A DNA stretch of 64,000 nucleotides, from NCBI GenBank assembly GCA_949318235.1, contig OX439137.1:1128405-1192404 (forward strand). The letters are read 5' to 3'. This document shows positions 1-14,625 of this stretch, piece by piece. The notes under the pieces are model-generated. The model did not search any database. It saw only the letters and a program-made list of their open reading frames with translations, and had not been told where the DNA came from. Origin of the DNA: Ecdyonurus torrentis. Its lineage: Eukaryota; Arthropoda; Insecta; Ephemeroptera; Heptageniidae. The translations under genes were made by a program, and so were the position numbers. How positions within the stretch are numbered: the first letter of the stretch is position 1; each line of letters starts with the position of its first letter.

Positions 1-501
1 CGGGAACTTAAGTTTTTACTTTCAAGTTAAATACTATTTTTAAAGTTATTTATTTATTTTAGTTTTACGAAAAAATAATCCTTATAATGTGCATATCGCG
101 AAGAAGTCAGATACCTACCTTGTGTGTCGCGGTGAGATTGCCTGATACATATAATAGCCGCGGGACAGTCGAAAATTTGCTATTCTACCCGGAAAATCTA
201 AAGTTAAAAAATCATAAAGATACATATAAGTAACTCTATAGTACAAATCAATAACTTTTTTTAAAAAAATTTCTTTAAGTGTAGCGTGTTAGTATAAACT
301 TAGTTTCTTTAGCAGTAAATAGTTAAATCTTTAGGTGCTATAAACTTAAGTTTGTATCTAATGATTAATTTATAAAAAAAAGTATAAACTATTAACTCTA
401 TTCATATTGTGTTTTATTTAAATTTTTTTTTTTTTTTGCAAACGCCTATTTTTTGGGATACTATTTTCAAAATAAATGACTTGTATTTAATGTATTTGTA
501 G
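1..501. other. AT-rich sequence before the first visible exon
   Basis: No coding exon is recognisable here. It is probably an intron or upstream part of the serine protease homologue, because the exon at 502 opens in phase 1 and so needs an exon further 5'. A diverged copy of a dispersed repeat lies at about 215-400 (listed separately). Confidence 0.5.
215..405 (+). repeat. Dispersed repeat G, diverged copy
   Basis: This stretch shares the order of short motifs (GATACATA, TAACTCT, AGTATAAAC, AGTAAATAGTTAA, TTTGTATCTAA) with copies at 50155-50365 (same strand) and 36395-36607 (opposite strand). All three are rich in the 10-mer TAACTCTTTA or variants of it. No coding capacity is seen. This copy is the most degraded of the three. 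Confidence 0.5.
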
Positions 502-3448
<2,947 letters not shown>

Positions 3449-3489
3449 GTAAATTGACCATAAAATTGTTGTGTATGTATATACATGTT

Positions 3490-3493
<4 letters not shown>

Positions 3494-3567
<74 letters not shown>
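3494..3567. repeat. (TA)n microsatellite
   Basis: An uninterrupted TA run directly before the first SINE copy. Confidence 0.95.
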
Positions 3568-3569
<2 letters not shown>

Positions 3570-3970
3570 TTAAACATTTAAGAAATTAATTCTAAAGCCT
3601 TACATCGTCTGAAATTATATATTTGGTATATAACACATCGAAAGCAACGTGAAAAAGTTCGCCATGCTTGGGAATCGAACCCAGGGCCTGCCAGCCACAT
3701 CCAATTCACGCTCGGATGCCCAAACCATCGGGCTATATTGGCTAACACTCTCTCACACCTTCAACATATTATATACCAAACACTCCTATAGAGTAAACAG
3801 TTGTTACACTATCACTCACTGGCGCCTAAAGGCACCTTGGCGCTGCTTGTCCTCGCTTACCGCGAAGATTCAAACACAGCTAAGCCTCGAGAGGCTAATT
3901 ACACCCGGCTTAAGGGGAAATAATTATGGACGAGAAATTAATCCCAATATTACGAGACGAGAATTTTTAT
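3568..3970 (-). mobile_element. tRNA-derived SINE, copy 1
   Basis: Read on the minus strand, the segment near 3660-3745 is tRNA-like. It has an A-box-like TAGCCCGATGGTTTGG and a B box GGTTCGATTCC, which is a perfect match to the polymerase III consensus. A cloverleaf that would end in CCA is not evident, so it is not a functional tRNA gene. The flanking unit carries TTGGTATATAA and its reverse complement on the two sides of the tRNA part. The copy is repeated almost identically 406 bp downstream. Confidence 0.75.
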
Positions 3971-4306
3971 ATGAATTAAACATTTAAGAAATTAATTCTA
4001 AAGCCTTACATCGTCTGAAATTATATATTTGGTATATAACACATCGAAAGCAACGTGAAAAAGTTCGCCATGCTTGGGAATCGAACCCAGGGCCTGCCAG
4101 CCACATCCAATTCACGCTCGGATGCCCAAACCATCGGGCTATATTGGCTAAAACTCTCTCACACCTTCAACATATTATATACCAAACACTCCTATAGAGT
4201 AAACAGTTGTTACACTATCACTCACTGGCGCCTAAAGGCACCTTGGCGCTGCTTGTCCTCGCTTACCGCGAAGATTCAAACACAGCTAAGCCTTGAGAGG
4301 CTAATT
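3971..4306 (-). mobile_element. tRNA-derived SINE, copy 2 (tandem)
   Basis: A near-identical direct repeat of copy 1 at a 406-bp offset. The differences that I noticed are single bases (for example CTAACACT against CTAAAACT, and CTCGAGAG against CTTGAGAG). High identity over about 335 bp indicates a recent tandem duplication rather than two independent insertions. It ends at the GGCTAATTAC boundary, where MITE family A begins. Confidence 0.75.
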
Positions 4307-4595
4307 ACATGAATGACGTCATATTTAATGTGCTTGGAGGCCATACTGGAGTAGTGAAGTAAAAAATATTGCTCTGCATAGGACGAATTTCATTTAAGAT
4401 AATTTGCTTTTGGAAATTGTTTTTTTTTTCTCACATACTTCAGATACTAATTCAACTTATATACAGTATCGATAATCTCACACATATTGTAGTATTTTTT
4501 TACACTGACAAAATTAGTTATTTTTCTATGCCACCCATGTTATTCAGTGAACCAATATGGCGTCGACTTTAACATGAATGCATATACTCTTTAAA
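4307..4595 (+). mobile_element. MITE family A copy
   Basis: A degraded copy of the approximately 300-bp element that recurs across the window. It has TGACGTCATATTTAATG near the left end, GAGATACTAATTCAAC in the middle, and GGCGTCGACTTTAACATG near the right end. The GGGTGTATGC terminus is lost at the left because of the adjoining SINE. Confidence 0.75.
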
Positions 4596-5210
4596 TAAGT
4601 TTTTTTGGAACATTGTACAATTTATGGTATACTAAATGTTATTAATTGATTTATTGTGCAAAAAAAAATTGCAGATAATATATCGTCAAATTCACACAAC
4701 ATTGAAGTATTGCTAAAAGGATAATTAAAAAGGCAAAACTTATCAAGTCAATTATCCATAAGTAGTTAAAAAAGTTAAAATTTTAAAAAGATAAGTCATC
4801 ATAAATATACATGTTTTTGAAACAAAGGTACAAACACCTCTTTAATGTTATGAGAAAAACAAGGAATCGTTATAATAGTTCACATTGATTCTATATACAA
4901 TAAACTCAGTAAAGTTGTTATTTTGTATTCTGGTGAATTAGGATCAAATAGCGACTTTATTAGTGGAAAAAACAGGCAAATCGATCAAGAAGATTGATAT
5001 TTTAGGTAGTACATGAAATTAATAAGAATTAAAATAGTTCTATATACATAATTAAATAATAATATCATCGTAATTTTCTTTATTGTTATTCACCAAAAAA
5101 AGTTATTCACTTATTTATAAGTTAAAATACTTTAAAATAATTTTTAAAATACCAGACCTAGCTATACATATGTTCTTGACAACTTTGTTGCTTTGTTTAC
5201 TTTTAACTTC

Positions 5211-5286
<76 letters not shown>

Positions 5287-5650
5287 ATATATATGTGCGT
5301 GTGTGTGTGTGTTATATGTGTAATCTAATATTGGACTTTAATAAAATCTATTAAAAATAAAATTAATTTATGTTTTTTTTTAATTAATAGTTTTCGTATC
5401 AAACAAAAAATTATAATTGTTATTTTAAAGAAAAAGACATTTTTTTTTCCAAAACATGAATTTAATTTTTTTTTTACATCAGCAAAAACTGCAATTTTAT
5501 CACAAATTTATTACAAAATTAAAAATTTCAAAGATTTAGCTAATAAATTCATAAGTTGAGAAAAAAAATCACAATCTGCTAGCAGACAACTTACCTATTT
5601 TGTGCATTCTTTTAGTATTTAAAATTTTTTATATTAGGGGAAAATTAAAA
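4596..5650. other. AT-rich stretch, nothing recognisable
   Basis: No coding exon, RNA gene or named repeat is seen, apart from a (TA)n run at 5213-5282 followed by a short (TG)n run to about 5312. Confidence 0.5.
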
Positions 5651-5654
5651 ATTT

Positions 5655-5745
5655 TACCTCAGATCATAGCGCCACATGCATTGATTGTTGCGGCGAAAAT
5701 TTGAACTACGTTATTAAGGGAAATTTTTTCAGAAATAATTATAAC
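5655..5745 (-). mobile_element. Fragment of inverted-repeat family F
   Basis: The segment with TTGTTGCGGCGAAAATTTGAA and ATTAAGGG matches the 3' half of the complete copies at 39368-39651 and 54130-54419. The left half is missing. Confidence 0.6.
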
Positions 5746-5752
5746 AGGCTAG

Positions 5753-6385
5753 CAAAGCATAGCAGTAGCATAGCAATAGCATAGCAGTATCATAGCAATA
5801 GCATAGCAGTAGCATAGCAGAAGCAAAACATAGCATAGCATAAGATAGCATAGCATAGCATAGCATAGCATAGCATAGCATAGCATAGCATAGCATAGCA
5901 TAGCATAGCATAGCATAGCATAGTATAGCATAGCATAGCATAGCATAGCATAGCATAGCATAGCATAGCATAGCATAGCATAGCATAGCATAGCATAGCA
6001 TAGCATAGCATAGCATAGCATATCATGGCATAGCATAGCATAGCTAACATAGCATAGCATAGCATAGCATAGCATAGCATAGCATAGCATAGCATAGCAT
6101 AGCATATCATGGCATAGCATAGCATAGCTAACATAGCATAGCATAGCATAGCATAGCATAGCATAGCATAGCATAGCATAGCATAGCATATCATGGCATA
6201 GCATAGCATAGCTAACATAGCATAGCATAGCATAGCATAGCATAGCATAGCATAGCATAGCATAGCATAGCATAGCATAGCATAGCATAGCATAGCATAG
6301 CATAGCATAGCATAGCATAGCATAGCATAGCATAGCATAGCATAGCATAGCAAAGCATAGCATAGCATAGCATGGCATGGCATGG
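5753..6385. repeat. (AGCAT)n pentanucleotide array
   Basis: About 630 bp of AGCAT units with a variable edge. Three blocks carry the same variant (ATCATGG, then CTAACAT) at 84-bp spacing (about 6021, 6105, 6189), which shows that longer blocks were also amplified. All open frames across it are artefacts of the repeat. Confidence 0.95.
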
Positions 6386-6519
6386 CTATGAACATGGCAT
6401 GAACATTGAAAATATATGTGGTGAGTATATCGTCTCTATCGCGTCAAAACGTTTGAAGTGAAATTATCACGAGCTCGCCAAATGTTCCATCTACATAGGG
6501 TTTACTGTGTCATGTCATG

Positions 6520-7110
6520 TTTACGTTTATGCTGACTAAATTGACCCAAGACCCTTGCCCGATTACCTGGTTCAATTTAGTCAGCATAAACGTTCTAAGC
6601 GTGGTCGATTACCTATGAATCGACACCAATTTCAATTTTTTTCATTTAACTGACATTCTTCCGAAAAAAGGTTGTTTTTAAACCTTTGGAGGACCTAGTA
6701 AGGGTCTTGGGTCACTTAAGTCAGCATAAACGTTCTAAGCGTAGTCAATTACCTATGAATTGACACTGATTTCATCGTTTTATCTGAAAGTGCCATTCTC
6801 GAGAAAAAATGTAGTGCTCCAACCCTTGGAGGACCTCGTAAGGGTCTTAAGTCACTTTAGTCAACATTAACGTTCTAAACGTGGTCGAGTTACTAGGAAA
6901 CGACACCATTTTCATTGGTATATCTGAAACTGACATTTTGCATAAAAGGGTCGTTCTCCAACCCTTGGAGGACCTAGCAAGGGTCGTGGGTTTTAGTTGA
7001 CATAAACGTTCTAAGCATGGTCGATTACTTAGGAATCGACACCCCATTGGTTAAAATGCGACTTTTTAAAAATTATTATATTTTCAAGGACAAACAACCC
7101 TTTTAAGGGT
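6520..7110. repeat. ~140-bp tandem repeat, about 3.5 copies
   Basis: The marker CATAAACGTTCTAAGC or close variants recurs at about 6585, 6725, 6865 and 7001. Each is followed by a GGTCGATTAC block and then CCTTGGAGGACCTAG. The first copy is joined to an inverted partial copy: the stretch at 6523-6548 is the reverse complement of 6568-6592, a hairpin of about 25 bp. Confidence 0.85.
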
Positions 7111-8604
7111 CAGGGAGAGGTCGAGGGCAATTAAACTTGTTACCATTGTTTTTGTTATATTTTTTTACCTCCGTAACTAAAATTTGGGTAATTTTGAAAA
7201 ATTGTATTTTTTTTATATTTTATTTTCACTTTAACATGGGCTTTCTAAAGGTACTTTTTCTACCCTTTAAAATTATATTAAGGTAAAAATAAAAACATCA
7301 CCAAAATACTCATGATTTTTCCTCTAAGTGTACCAAGTTGCGTTGCGCTAACTTAATTAGGAAAATAACGGCAAGCCATCGCAGCCGTTACACGAGTTAT
7401 GGAAAAGAGTGTATAAACTAGAACTAAAAAGCCTCAGTCGATTTAAATCGGGCATGAATTTTTACCACTAAAGTATCGCCCATATTTTAACATTGGTTTT
7501 GCCTTTTGACCAGCTTAACCAACCAAATATTTTCGATTATTACTAAAACGGTTAAAAAATGAAATGAAATAAAGATTACTTTGCGTATATTTGCAAAGAG
7601 CATATAAAGTAGCCGTTCAATAAAAAATTAATATTTCATAAATATTGAAACAATGACGCGTAGGATATGTAATTTTAAGTAAAATGACTTAGGTGCCATT
7701 CCGTGATGTTGGCAGTCTTGCGGTACTGACTAATAGAATTCCTAACTTAGAGGTGACTTAGAGCTAACCTGTTCAATATGACGTCATATTTATTGTTTAT
7801 GTTATATAATATGTATTATTTATTATTTATTATGATTCAATACAATGCAAGTCAATACATTAATATGATAATTTGTCATTCAACACTGCTATTATGATAT
7901 AATTTTTTCGTCAGTAACTTTAGCTATTTTTTAACATGTATATTATATTTTAATATTAACATGCAAATTTTAGTGTCTGTGCACCGTGCATCTGCTGTGA
8001 AATATTTCTATCTCGTGATATGATAAAAATAAATACATCATAAAACTTTAGGAGTTAATGTAGAGACCATTTTATTACATTGATAAACATACTTTGTTAT
8101 ACCTTACAAAACTTTTTTATATTTTTTTAAGGTGCTATAGTTTTTAAGACTGAAGTAATTATTAATGTCATTTTTACAAGAAAAATACGGATTCTTTACA
8201 AATTCGTTTAAACTTTTTTTTTTTTTTTTTTTTTAGTATTCAAAAATTCTCTTATTTAAAATATTTAAATACAATGAGAATATAATCATGTTTATTATTA
8301 TGTGTATATTTTCCATGATTTTCAGTTGCGTTTTCGTATCAGTACCGCGATATATGCGTCATATTGTTAGTAAAATATACATTATTTCTTGTTCAATTTA
8401 ACTATTTATTTTTGCATAATATTTGTATTTATTATTTATTTATTTTAACTTGCCAAGCAATGCTAGCTCATTGCGTACAGAGGGGAATAAAAGCGTTCGA
8501 AATTTCTCGCGCACATTTAATATTTAAGGAGAGGGGAGCGAGGGGATCGCGGATGGCCGATACAGCAATACAGCGAACGGCAGGTAACTCAGGATTTTTA
8601 AGAC

Positions 8605-8648
<44 letters not shown>

Positions 8649-8685
8649 TATAATTATATATACCTAATGTTGTATACATTTTTTG
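7111..8685. other. No recognisable gene; one GC-richer block
   Basis: Mostly AT-rich sequence. At 8455-8590 there is a GC-richer patch ending in CGGCAG|GTAACT, which looks like a splice donor. It could be an untranslated first exon, but nothing ties it to either gene. A (TA)n run lies at 8609-8660. Confidence 0.4.
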
Positions 8686-8689
8686 TTAA

Positions 8690-9283
8690 CCCTAGAACGT
8701 ATAGATGTGGACTTTTTGACCTTACACAACGTTCAATATAATTTTATATAACAAAATACTGATGAATTTCCTAGGGATTTTTGGACTTTGTAAACTATAA
8801 TTTTTTCAATTTTATTAAAAAAAATATTTTTATTTACGATAATTAGGTGAATTAATATAAATTATTCAAAAAAAAGTCAACTTAGAACCGTTCTAAGAGG
8901 TCAAAAAGTCCGCGCAATAACACGTGTTAAAAGCGGTATATTATATAAAGAGACAAAGAACCGCGTGAAGGAGGAAGTCAACTAGGGGGAGAAAAAGGTT
9001 TATGACTTTACCACTCTTGAAGAATTTTTGTCAGGGTTTAGAAAATAAGGGAGGAATGAGTTTATATGATTATTTTATAAACAAAATGTATAGTGTTAGT
9101 TTTTCTTGTGAGCTTTCTAAAAAAAAAAAAGATTTCTATTTAATTAGTTTTTACATACAATAAAATCAAACAAACAGTTTATATTTTTTAGATACAAAAA
9201 AGGTAACAACTACAAAATTATTTTATAATGCAAAATATTTCTATGGCATAGTTGATTTGTTTTTCTAATTATTTGCAATGGTT

Positions 9284-9339
<56 letters not shown>

Positions 9340-10142
9340 CGCTCGTACAATATGCTAAATTATGTAAACTAGTAACATAAAATTATGTTACATAAAATTT
9401 TAATTTTAACTTATAAATCATCAAAATATAAGACAATAACTATTGCAAAATATAATTAATGTACTGTACTTTATATAAGAAATTATATACATTTACAGTA
9501 GTTTGAAGAGAGAGAGAGAGAGATAATGTGTAAATATAAAATTGATTTATAAAATCTTAGAATGTCTTCATTTAGCTAGGCAAGCATGTTTTATTGCTCT
9601 TGGGTTACGGTTGCAGAAATAAAAGACTATAGTACGTTTATATTTATATATCTCTGGTTATAATACAGCTAGAAATTTGAATCTTGTTTCTAAATAATTG
9701 TAATAAAATGTAGATTGATTTAAACGTATTTTAAAGTCATTATTTATTAATTTAATGTTACTTGAAAAATTAATAATTTTTTTTTTTTTTTGGCATCAGG
9801 TAAAGATTTTGATGTTAAGTAAAATAACAGAGGGGACATTCACGTAAATCTCCCCTCTTGTTATTTTACCATACCTCAAAATCTTTACCTGATGCAAAGA
9901 AACGAAAGAAAAAAATGTAAAAAAAAAAAAGAAAACGTTAATAATTTTTTCGAGTACATAAAATTAAATAATAATGACTTCAAAATACGTTGAAATCCAT
10001 TTTTATTGTATTACGAGTATTTAGAAACAAGATTCAAATTTCTAGCCCTAATATAACCAAAGATATAGAAATATAAACGTACTACGGTCTTTTTGACCGC
10101 TTGCACCGATCATGTTACAATTTTTATCAAACCATTCTAGGG
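8690..10142. mobile_element. piggyBac-like non-autonomous element, TTAA-flanked
   Basis: It is flanked by TTAA at 8686-8689 and 10143-10146. The left end is CCCTAGAACG and the right end is the reverse complement CATTCTAGGG. CCCTAGAA after TTAA is the known start of piggyBac inverted repeats. Inside, GGACTTTTTGACC recurs in both orientations. A second, long imperfect inverted repeat spans 9625-10095, with a tight hairpin at its centre (GCATCAGGTAAAGATTTT and its reverse complement around 9800-9895). A 49-base poly(T) run lies at about 9290-9338. No transposase frame is present. Confidence 0.75.
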
Positions 10143-10721
10143 TTAATCAAATTTAAAATATAAAATTTTAAAAAAGGTTACAGATGTACCAAAAAATTCA
10201 AAAAAAAAAAAACAAAAAAATCTGTTTTAGTGTAGTTAACTTAAAAATCTTTATTCAACCACTGACTCGGAAAGCAACAGTGTCACTGGTTGTCTGCCCA
10301 TCAGAGAGATAGGTTGAGATGCTCGATGGTGTTTAATCCACTATATATAGAACTACTATTTTAAAAAACAATTGCAAATGTCGTTTGGAGCCGTTGCACG
10401 CTTTTTTCTTTTAATTAAAAAATTTAATCAAAGTTTTCTCCACTTCACGTATCTTCAGAACTGTCTCAAGATATTTGGTCACTTTTGAGGACCAAAATCA
10501 CATTTACAGTTATTGCCGCTTTTTAAAAGTTCATAACTTTTTGTTATTTTGGCAATACATAGTGGCTGAATGATGACATATGGACATCAAATAGGCGCAG
10601 TGTGTCAGTCAGTCAGTGTAGCAGTCACAATCTCGCTAGTCTGTGTACCTCACAAATTATCTCATCATTTACCTACTTCTGCTTCTGTCAAGGTAAATAA
10701 CATTTTGTCTTTTATTTTTAT

Positions 10722-10811
<90 letters not shown>

Positions 10812-10812
10812 A
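10143..10812. other. Unassigned, ends in (TA)n/(TG)n
   Basis: No exon is recognised. A compound (TA)n(TG)n run occupies about 10725-10811 and abuts the next inverted-repeat element. Confidence 0.5.
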
Positions 10813-11241
10813 CACTGAACGCTCTCATAAATGTAACATCATAGACGATGCCGCTTTATAAGTAAAATGTTAGAAATGCGTAGTCAGGTAAGAGCAGCGT
10901 TGCCACCTGCTCTTTTCTTGATTTTGCTAAATGAGAAAGTGTTTGACATCTCACTTCAAATAACAAAACCTGCATATTATTTGTAAAAGACACAAAATAT
11001 TTTGCTATTGTTTCTTAAAAGCTTTTTTCACTTAAGTTATTTAGTTTTGTTATACTGTACGTTTCATGCTCGCGAATACAAAGAAGAGTAAAAATAATGA
11101 AGTGAGATGTCAATCACTTTCTCACTTAGCAAAAGCAATAAAAGAGCAGGTGGCAACGCTGGTTTTACCTGAACACGCATTTCTAACCTTTTCCTTAAAA
11201 AGCGGCATCGTCTTTGATGTTTCATTTATGAGAGCCTTCAG
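10813..11241. mobile_element. Palindromic TIR element, TA-flanked
   Basis: The left end ACTGAACGCTCTCATAAATG and the right end are inverted copies with one mismatch. The arms continue inward through GCATCGTC/GACGATGC, GCAACG..CCTGCTCTTTT and GTGAGATGTCAA. TA lies outside both ends. It is an approximately 430-bp foldback-type MITE. Confidence 0.75.
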
Positions 11242-11356
11242 TATGAAAATACATATACTCTACATATATACATAATATATTATATATTAATACTGGCTAT
11301 AATTTAAAAAGTAGTTAAATCAAACGAAGTAAATTTTATACACTTTGCGGCTACCT

Positions 11357-11580
11357 TGTTTTAAGACAGCAAAATGTACTATTTTAACATTGTATAAGCT
11401 TCTTGTTAGTGTGTTTGTGAGAAAACTACTGCACTGAGGTCATAAATATTTAAATGTAGAATACTAGACATACTTTCACGTGTTTTAAGACAGTAAAATG
11501 TACTAATTTAACATTGTAGAAGCCACTTGTTAGTGTGTTTGTGATAAAACTACTGCACTGAGGTCACAAATATTTAAATA
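11357..11580. repeat. Direct repeat, two ~100-bp copies at 124-bp offset
   Basis: Copies at 11357-11456 and 11481-11580 share TTTTAAGACAG, AAAATGTACTA, TTAACATTGTA, GTTAGTGTGTTTGTGA and CTACTGCACTGAGGTCA. No coding potential is seen. Confidence 0.85.
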
Positions 11581-11890
11581 TGGATCACTATAAGACGAAA
11601 GAGAAAAACTTAGATACTTTATAATGTTATTTGATGTTATACTATATTAATGGGTAACAACGCAGTAAAACTAATATACTAAAGAAGTTAATAAGATATT
11701 AATATGTCAAATATCTATCGTATGTTTGTGAATGACTTCGTCACGATCAAAGGTTATCAATATTGGTATTTTCAAATTTGCAATTATTTGACGAAGTTGA
11801 AAATCTAATATGTAATCACTTCTTACAATCTCGAATGATTGTAACAAACAATTGCAAACTAATATACTAGACAATATTTAAACTGGTATA

Positions 11891-12166
11891 GGGTGTTTTC
11901 ATGTATGTTAAAGTCAACGTCATTAGTGAATACTTAACATTGGCCAGTATAGGTTTGCCAGTTTAAAACCACTTCGCAATATTTTTGAGACCATTGATGC
12001 TGTTTAAAGGTTGAATTAGTACCTAAAGTATGTGTGAAAAATAATAATGACCAAAAAATAGCTAATTTACCAAAGAAAATAGCAGAAAACTAGATGTGTC
12101 CTATGCTGAGCAATGTTATTTATTGCTCAAGAAGAGCATTCAAAATGACGTCATGCGCACTCACCC
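11891..12166 (-). mobile_element. MITE family A, variant B copy
   Basis: TA-flanked, with ends GGGTGTTTTC and the inverted ACTCACCC. This variant has AAGAAGAGCATTCAAAATGACGTCATGCGC near one end instead of the GCGCTTGGAGGCC block of the main form, but it shares the middle (AGATACTAATTCAAC in reverse). Confidence 0.8.
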
Positions 12167-12247
12167 TATACTTTACAGTTTTGTAAACCGATAAAAATAA
12201 CTAAGTAAAAATTATGCTAGTTTATTTTCAGCTTAATTTGTGCAATA

Positions 12248-12565
12248 GGGTGTATGCGGATGACGTCATATTTAATGCACTTGGTGGCCATACTGGAGTA
12301 ATAAATAACATTGCTCAGCATAGGACAAACTACGTTTTAAGCAATTTTCTTTGGGAAGTATGTAATTTTTTTGTTCATTTTATTGTTCTCACATACTTGA
12401 GATACTAATTCAACATATTTACAACATCAATGTTCTCAAAAATATTGTATAGTGGTTTTAAACTGGCAAAATGAAATATTTTCCTATGCCACTCATGTTA
12501 TTGAGTTCCATGTTATGTTATGAGTTCATATGTTATGGTGTTGACTTTAACATGAATGCATAGAC
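12248..12565 (+). mobile_element. MITE family A copy
   Basis: It starts GGGTGTATGCGGATGACGTC after ATA and ends near ACATGAATGCATAGACA. The central AGATACTAATTCAAC block is intact. The right side carries a short local duplication (TGTTATGTTATGAGTTCATATGTTATGG split over 12500-12535). Confidence 0.85.
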
Positions 12566-12875
12566 AATGTATAGCATAATTCATGCTAATAAATATGTTA
12601 TATAGCATAAATATTATGTTGTACATCATAAATATTTAGGTTATTTTATCATAATTTATGCTATAAAAATATAAATATATATGCAGCATAAATTACGTTA
12701 TTTATTATTTCCGTGTGAACTTTGTGCAATGTCCTCGTGTGCGGTTTTGGAACATCTGCAATCTTCTCCACGTTTACTTATGTCTCATATGTACAGCTAT
12801 AGGCTCATCTGTTTTAAAATAAGAAATAACAAAATTGGCAATTTATATTTTATATATACTGTATATCGTATATAG
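12566..12875. repeat. AT-rich dispersed repeat with GCATAAATTA motifs
   Basis: It contains several palindromic TAGCATAA/TTATGCTA words and GCAGCATAAATTACGT. The same word set recurs at about 37690-37860 and 43430-43530, so this is a dispersed family. Boundaries are uncertain. Confidence 0.5.
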
Positions 12876-13114
12876 GGTGTGTGCGCATGACGTCATTCTG
12901 AGTTCTTTTTAATGCTCTTCTTAAGCAATGAATAACATTGCTCAGCATAGGACAAACCTAGTTTTTGGCTATTTTCTTTGGAAAATTAGCTATTTTTTGG
13001 TCATTGTTATTTTTCTCACATACTTGAGATACTAATTCAACCTGTTAACAACATCAATGCTCTCAAAAATATTGCATAGTGGTTTTAAACTGGCAAAATG
13101 TGACATTTTCTTAT
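12876..13114 (+). mobile_element. MITE family A, variant B, 3'-truncated
   Basis: It starts GGGTGTGTGCGCATGACGTC and carries the variant TTTTTAATGCTCTTCTTAAG block. It runs to AAACTGGCAAAATGTGACAT and is cut there by the next copy, which begins at TATAGGGTGTATAC. Confidence 0.8.
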
Positions 13115-13115
13115 A

Positions 13116-13411
13116 GGGTGTATACATTCATGTTAAAGTCGGTGCCATGTTGGATAACTCAATAGCATAAGTGGCATAGGAAAATAAATCATTTTGTTAG
13201 TATAAAAACACTATATGCAATGCAATATTTTTTAGAGTATTGATGTTGTAAATATGTTGAAATAGTATCTCAAGTATGTAAAAAAAATAACAGATTTTCC
13301 AAATAAAATGTCCTAAAATGAAGTTTGTCCTATGCTCAGCAATGTTATTCAATATTCCAGTATGGCCTCCAAGCGCATTAAATATGACGTCATCCGCATA
13401 AATCCTATAAC
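13116..13411 (-). mobile_element. MITE family A copy, abutting the previous one
   Basis: Opposite orientation to its neighbour. It starts GGGTGTATACATTCATG and ends at GACGTCATCCGCATAAATCC. It appears to have inserted into the end of the variant-B copy. Confidence 0.8.
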
Positions 13412-13500
13412 AGCTAAGTACTCACTAATGAAGTCAAATTTAACATAAAAAAAACACCCTATATATTATACAAATTTAAATTAAAATTATTATTTTGATA
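13412..13500. other. Short linker between MITE and LINE remnant
   Basis: AT-rich sequence with no feature beyond the approach to the LINE 3' tail. Confidence 0.4.
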
Positions 13501-14477
13501 AAATTATTTTAATATAAGATATAAGATATAAGATTTTATTACGCTCTATGTCTTTACAGAATAGAACAAGTCAACAAACCACAAATACATCAACACAATA
13601 ATAACGTGTGTAATCACTATGGTTTGTTATACATGGCATTTAATAAAAAAAAATAATAGAGAAAGTTAGGCTAGTTATACTTTACATTATTACATTCAAG
13701 AAAATCGGAAACACTATAAAACATATTATCAAGCAGATATCTCTGGACCATTCTCTTAAAAGAAACATAAGAATCACAATCTTTTATATTATTAGGGAGT
13801 GCATTATATAAAAAAGAATACAATATTCGGGACCCTTTTGACTAAGAGCCATCCTCTTTTTTTCAATATAATAACCCCCATTATTTCTAGTTTCATAGGA
13901 ATGGACGCTATGAACCGTCCTGAACCATGATGAATATCTTCTCAAAAATTTTACACATTCATAAATAAATATTGAAGGCAACGGTAAGATATCCATTTCT
14001 AAAAAATGTGGACGACATGACATTGGGGGGTATGTACCAAACATGGTTCTCACTGCGCGCTTTTGCATAACAAAAACGTCGCTTGAACAAGGCGATTGCC
14101 CCCAAGAGATAATGCCGTATTGAATATGACTATATATATATGAGAAGTAAACGTTTCTTAAAGATGCAGAACTAACAGTGTTTTTTAAAGACCCTAGCAA
14201 AAATACTCCCTTCCTTAATTTAGCACAAATATCCGAACAGTGAGTTGTCCAATTAAGAGTATCAGAAATAGTAAGGCCTAAAAATTTTGTTTCATTTGAT
14301 GGTAAGATAGACTTTCCATCCATTTTTAATAATGGAGAGTAATCTATCTTTTTTTGATAGGTATGAAATTGCAAAAAAGTTGTTTTATTTACATTTATAT
14401 CAAGATTATTAGCAAAAGACTAAGTTTTCATTGAATTTACTGCTTGAATAGCCTTAATTATTAACTCAGATGGACTC
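13501..14477 (-). pseudogene. LINE (Jockey/CR1-type) 3' fragment
   Basis: The minus-strand frame at 13784-14374 encodes the part of a non-LTR reverse transcriptase after the catalytic core: KFLGLTISDTLNW, CAKLRKGVFLLGSLKN, the YGIISWG block, VMQKRAVRTMFG, and HSYETRNN near the C-terminus. Upstream codons to 14477 extend the frame (AIQAVNS, NNLDINVNKTTFLQF) with one stop. The 3' end is marked by a short ATATAAG-type tandem tail at about 13513-13540, typical of this LINE group. The 5' side is cut at 14478 by the 5.4-kb TTAA element. It is a dead copy. Confidence 0.85.
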
Positions 14478-14481
14478 TTAA

Positions 14482-14625
14482 GGTGCTTTCACAATGGACG
14501 TAAGATTCTGCGCAAATTCTGCGCAAGACGCAGGTCCTTTCACAATGGACATAAAATTTACGTGACGTTATGTCAACGTAAACTTACGCAGAAATTTCTA
14601 CGTCACTTTATGTAAATCAGCCGCC
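14482..14625. repeat. Left terminal inverted repeat with subrepeats
   Basis: It contains CTTTCACAATGGAC twice (starting about 14487 and 14537), and words built from ACGTAAA/TTACGT and GCAGAAAT. The mirror copy is at 19680-19864. Confidence 0.8.

Noticed and set aside
3660..3745. Possible tRNA gene on the minus strand
   Set aside because: A and B boxes are good, but the arms do not form a convincing cloverleaf and the sequence is part of a duplicated SINE.
5729..6395. Three ~95-209-residue frames of Cys-Tyr-Ala-Met-Leu repeats
   Set aside because: Translation of the AGCAT pentanucleotide array; no protein is implied.
6520..7110. CRISPR-like repeat-spacer layout
   Set aside because: Units are about 140 bp, diverged and without distinct spacers, in a eukaryotic setting.
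8364..8642. 92-residue frame ending in Tyr-Ile repeats
   Set aside because: It ends in (TA)n and has no family features. The GC-richer part could be an untranslated exon but cannot be shown.
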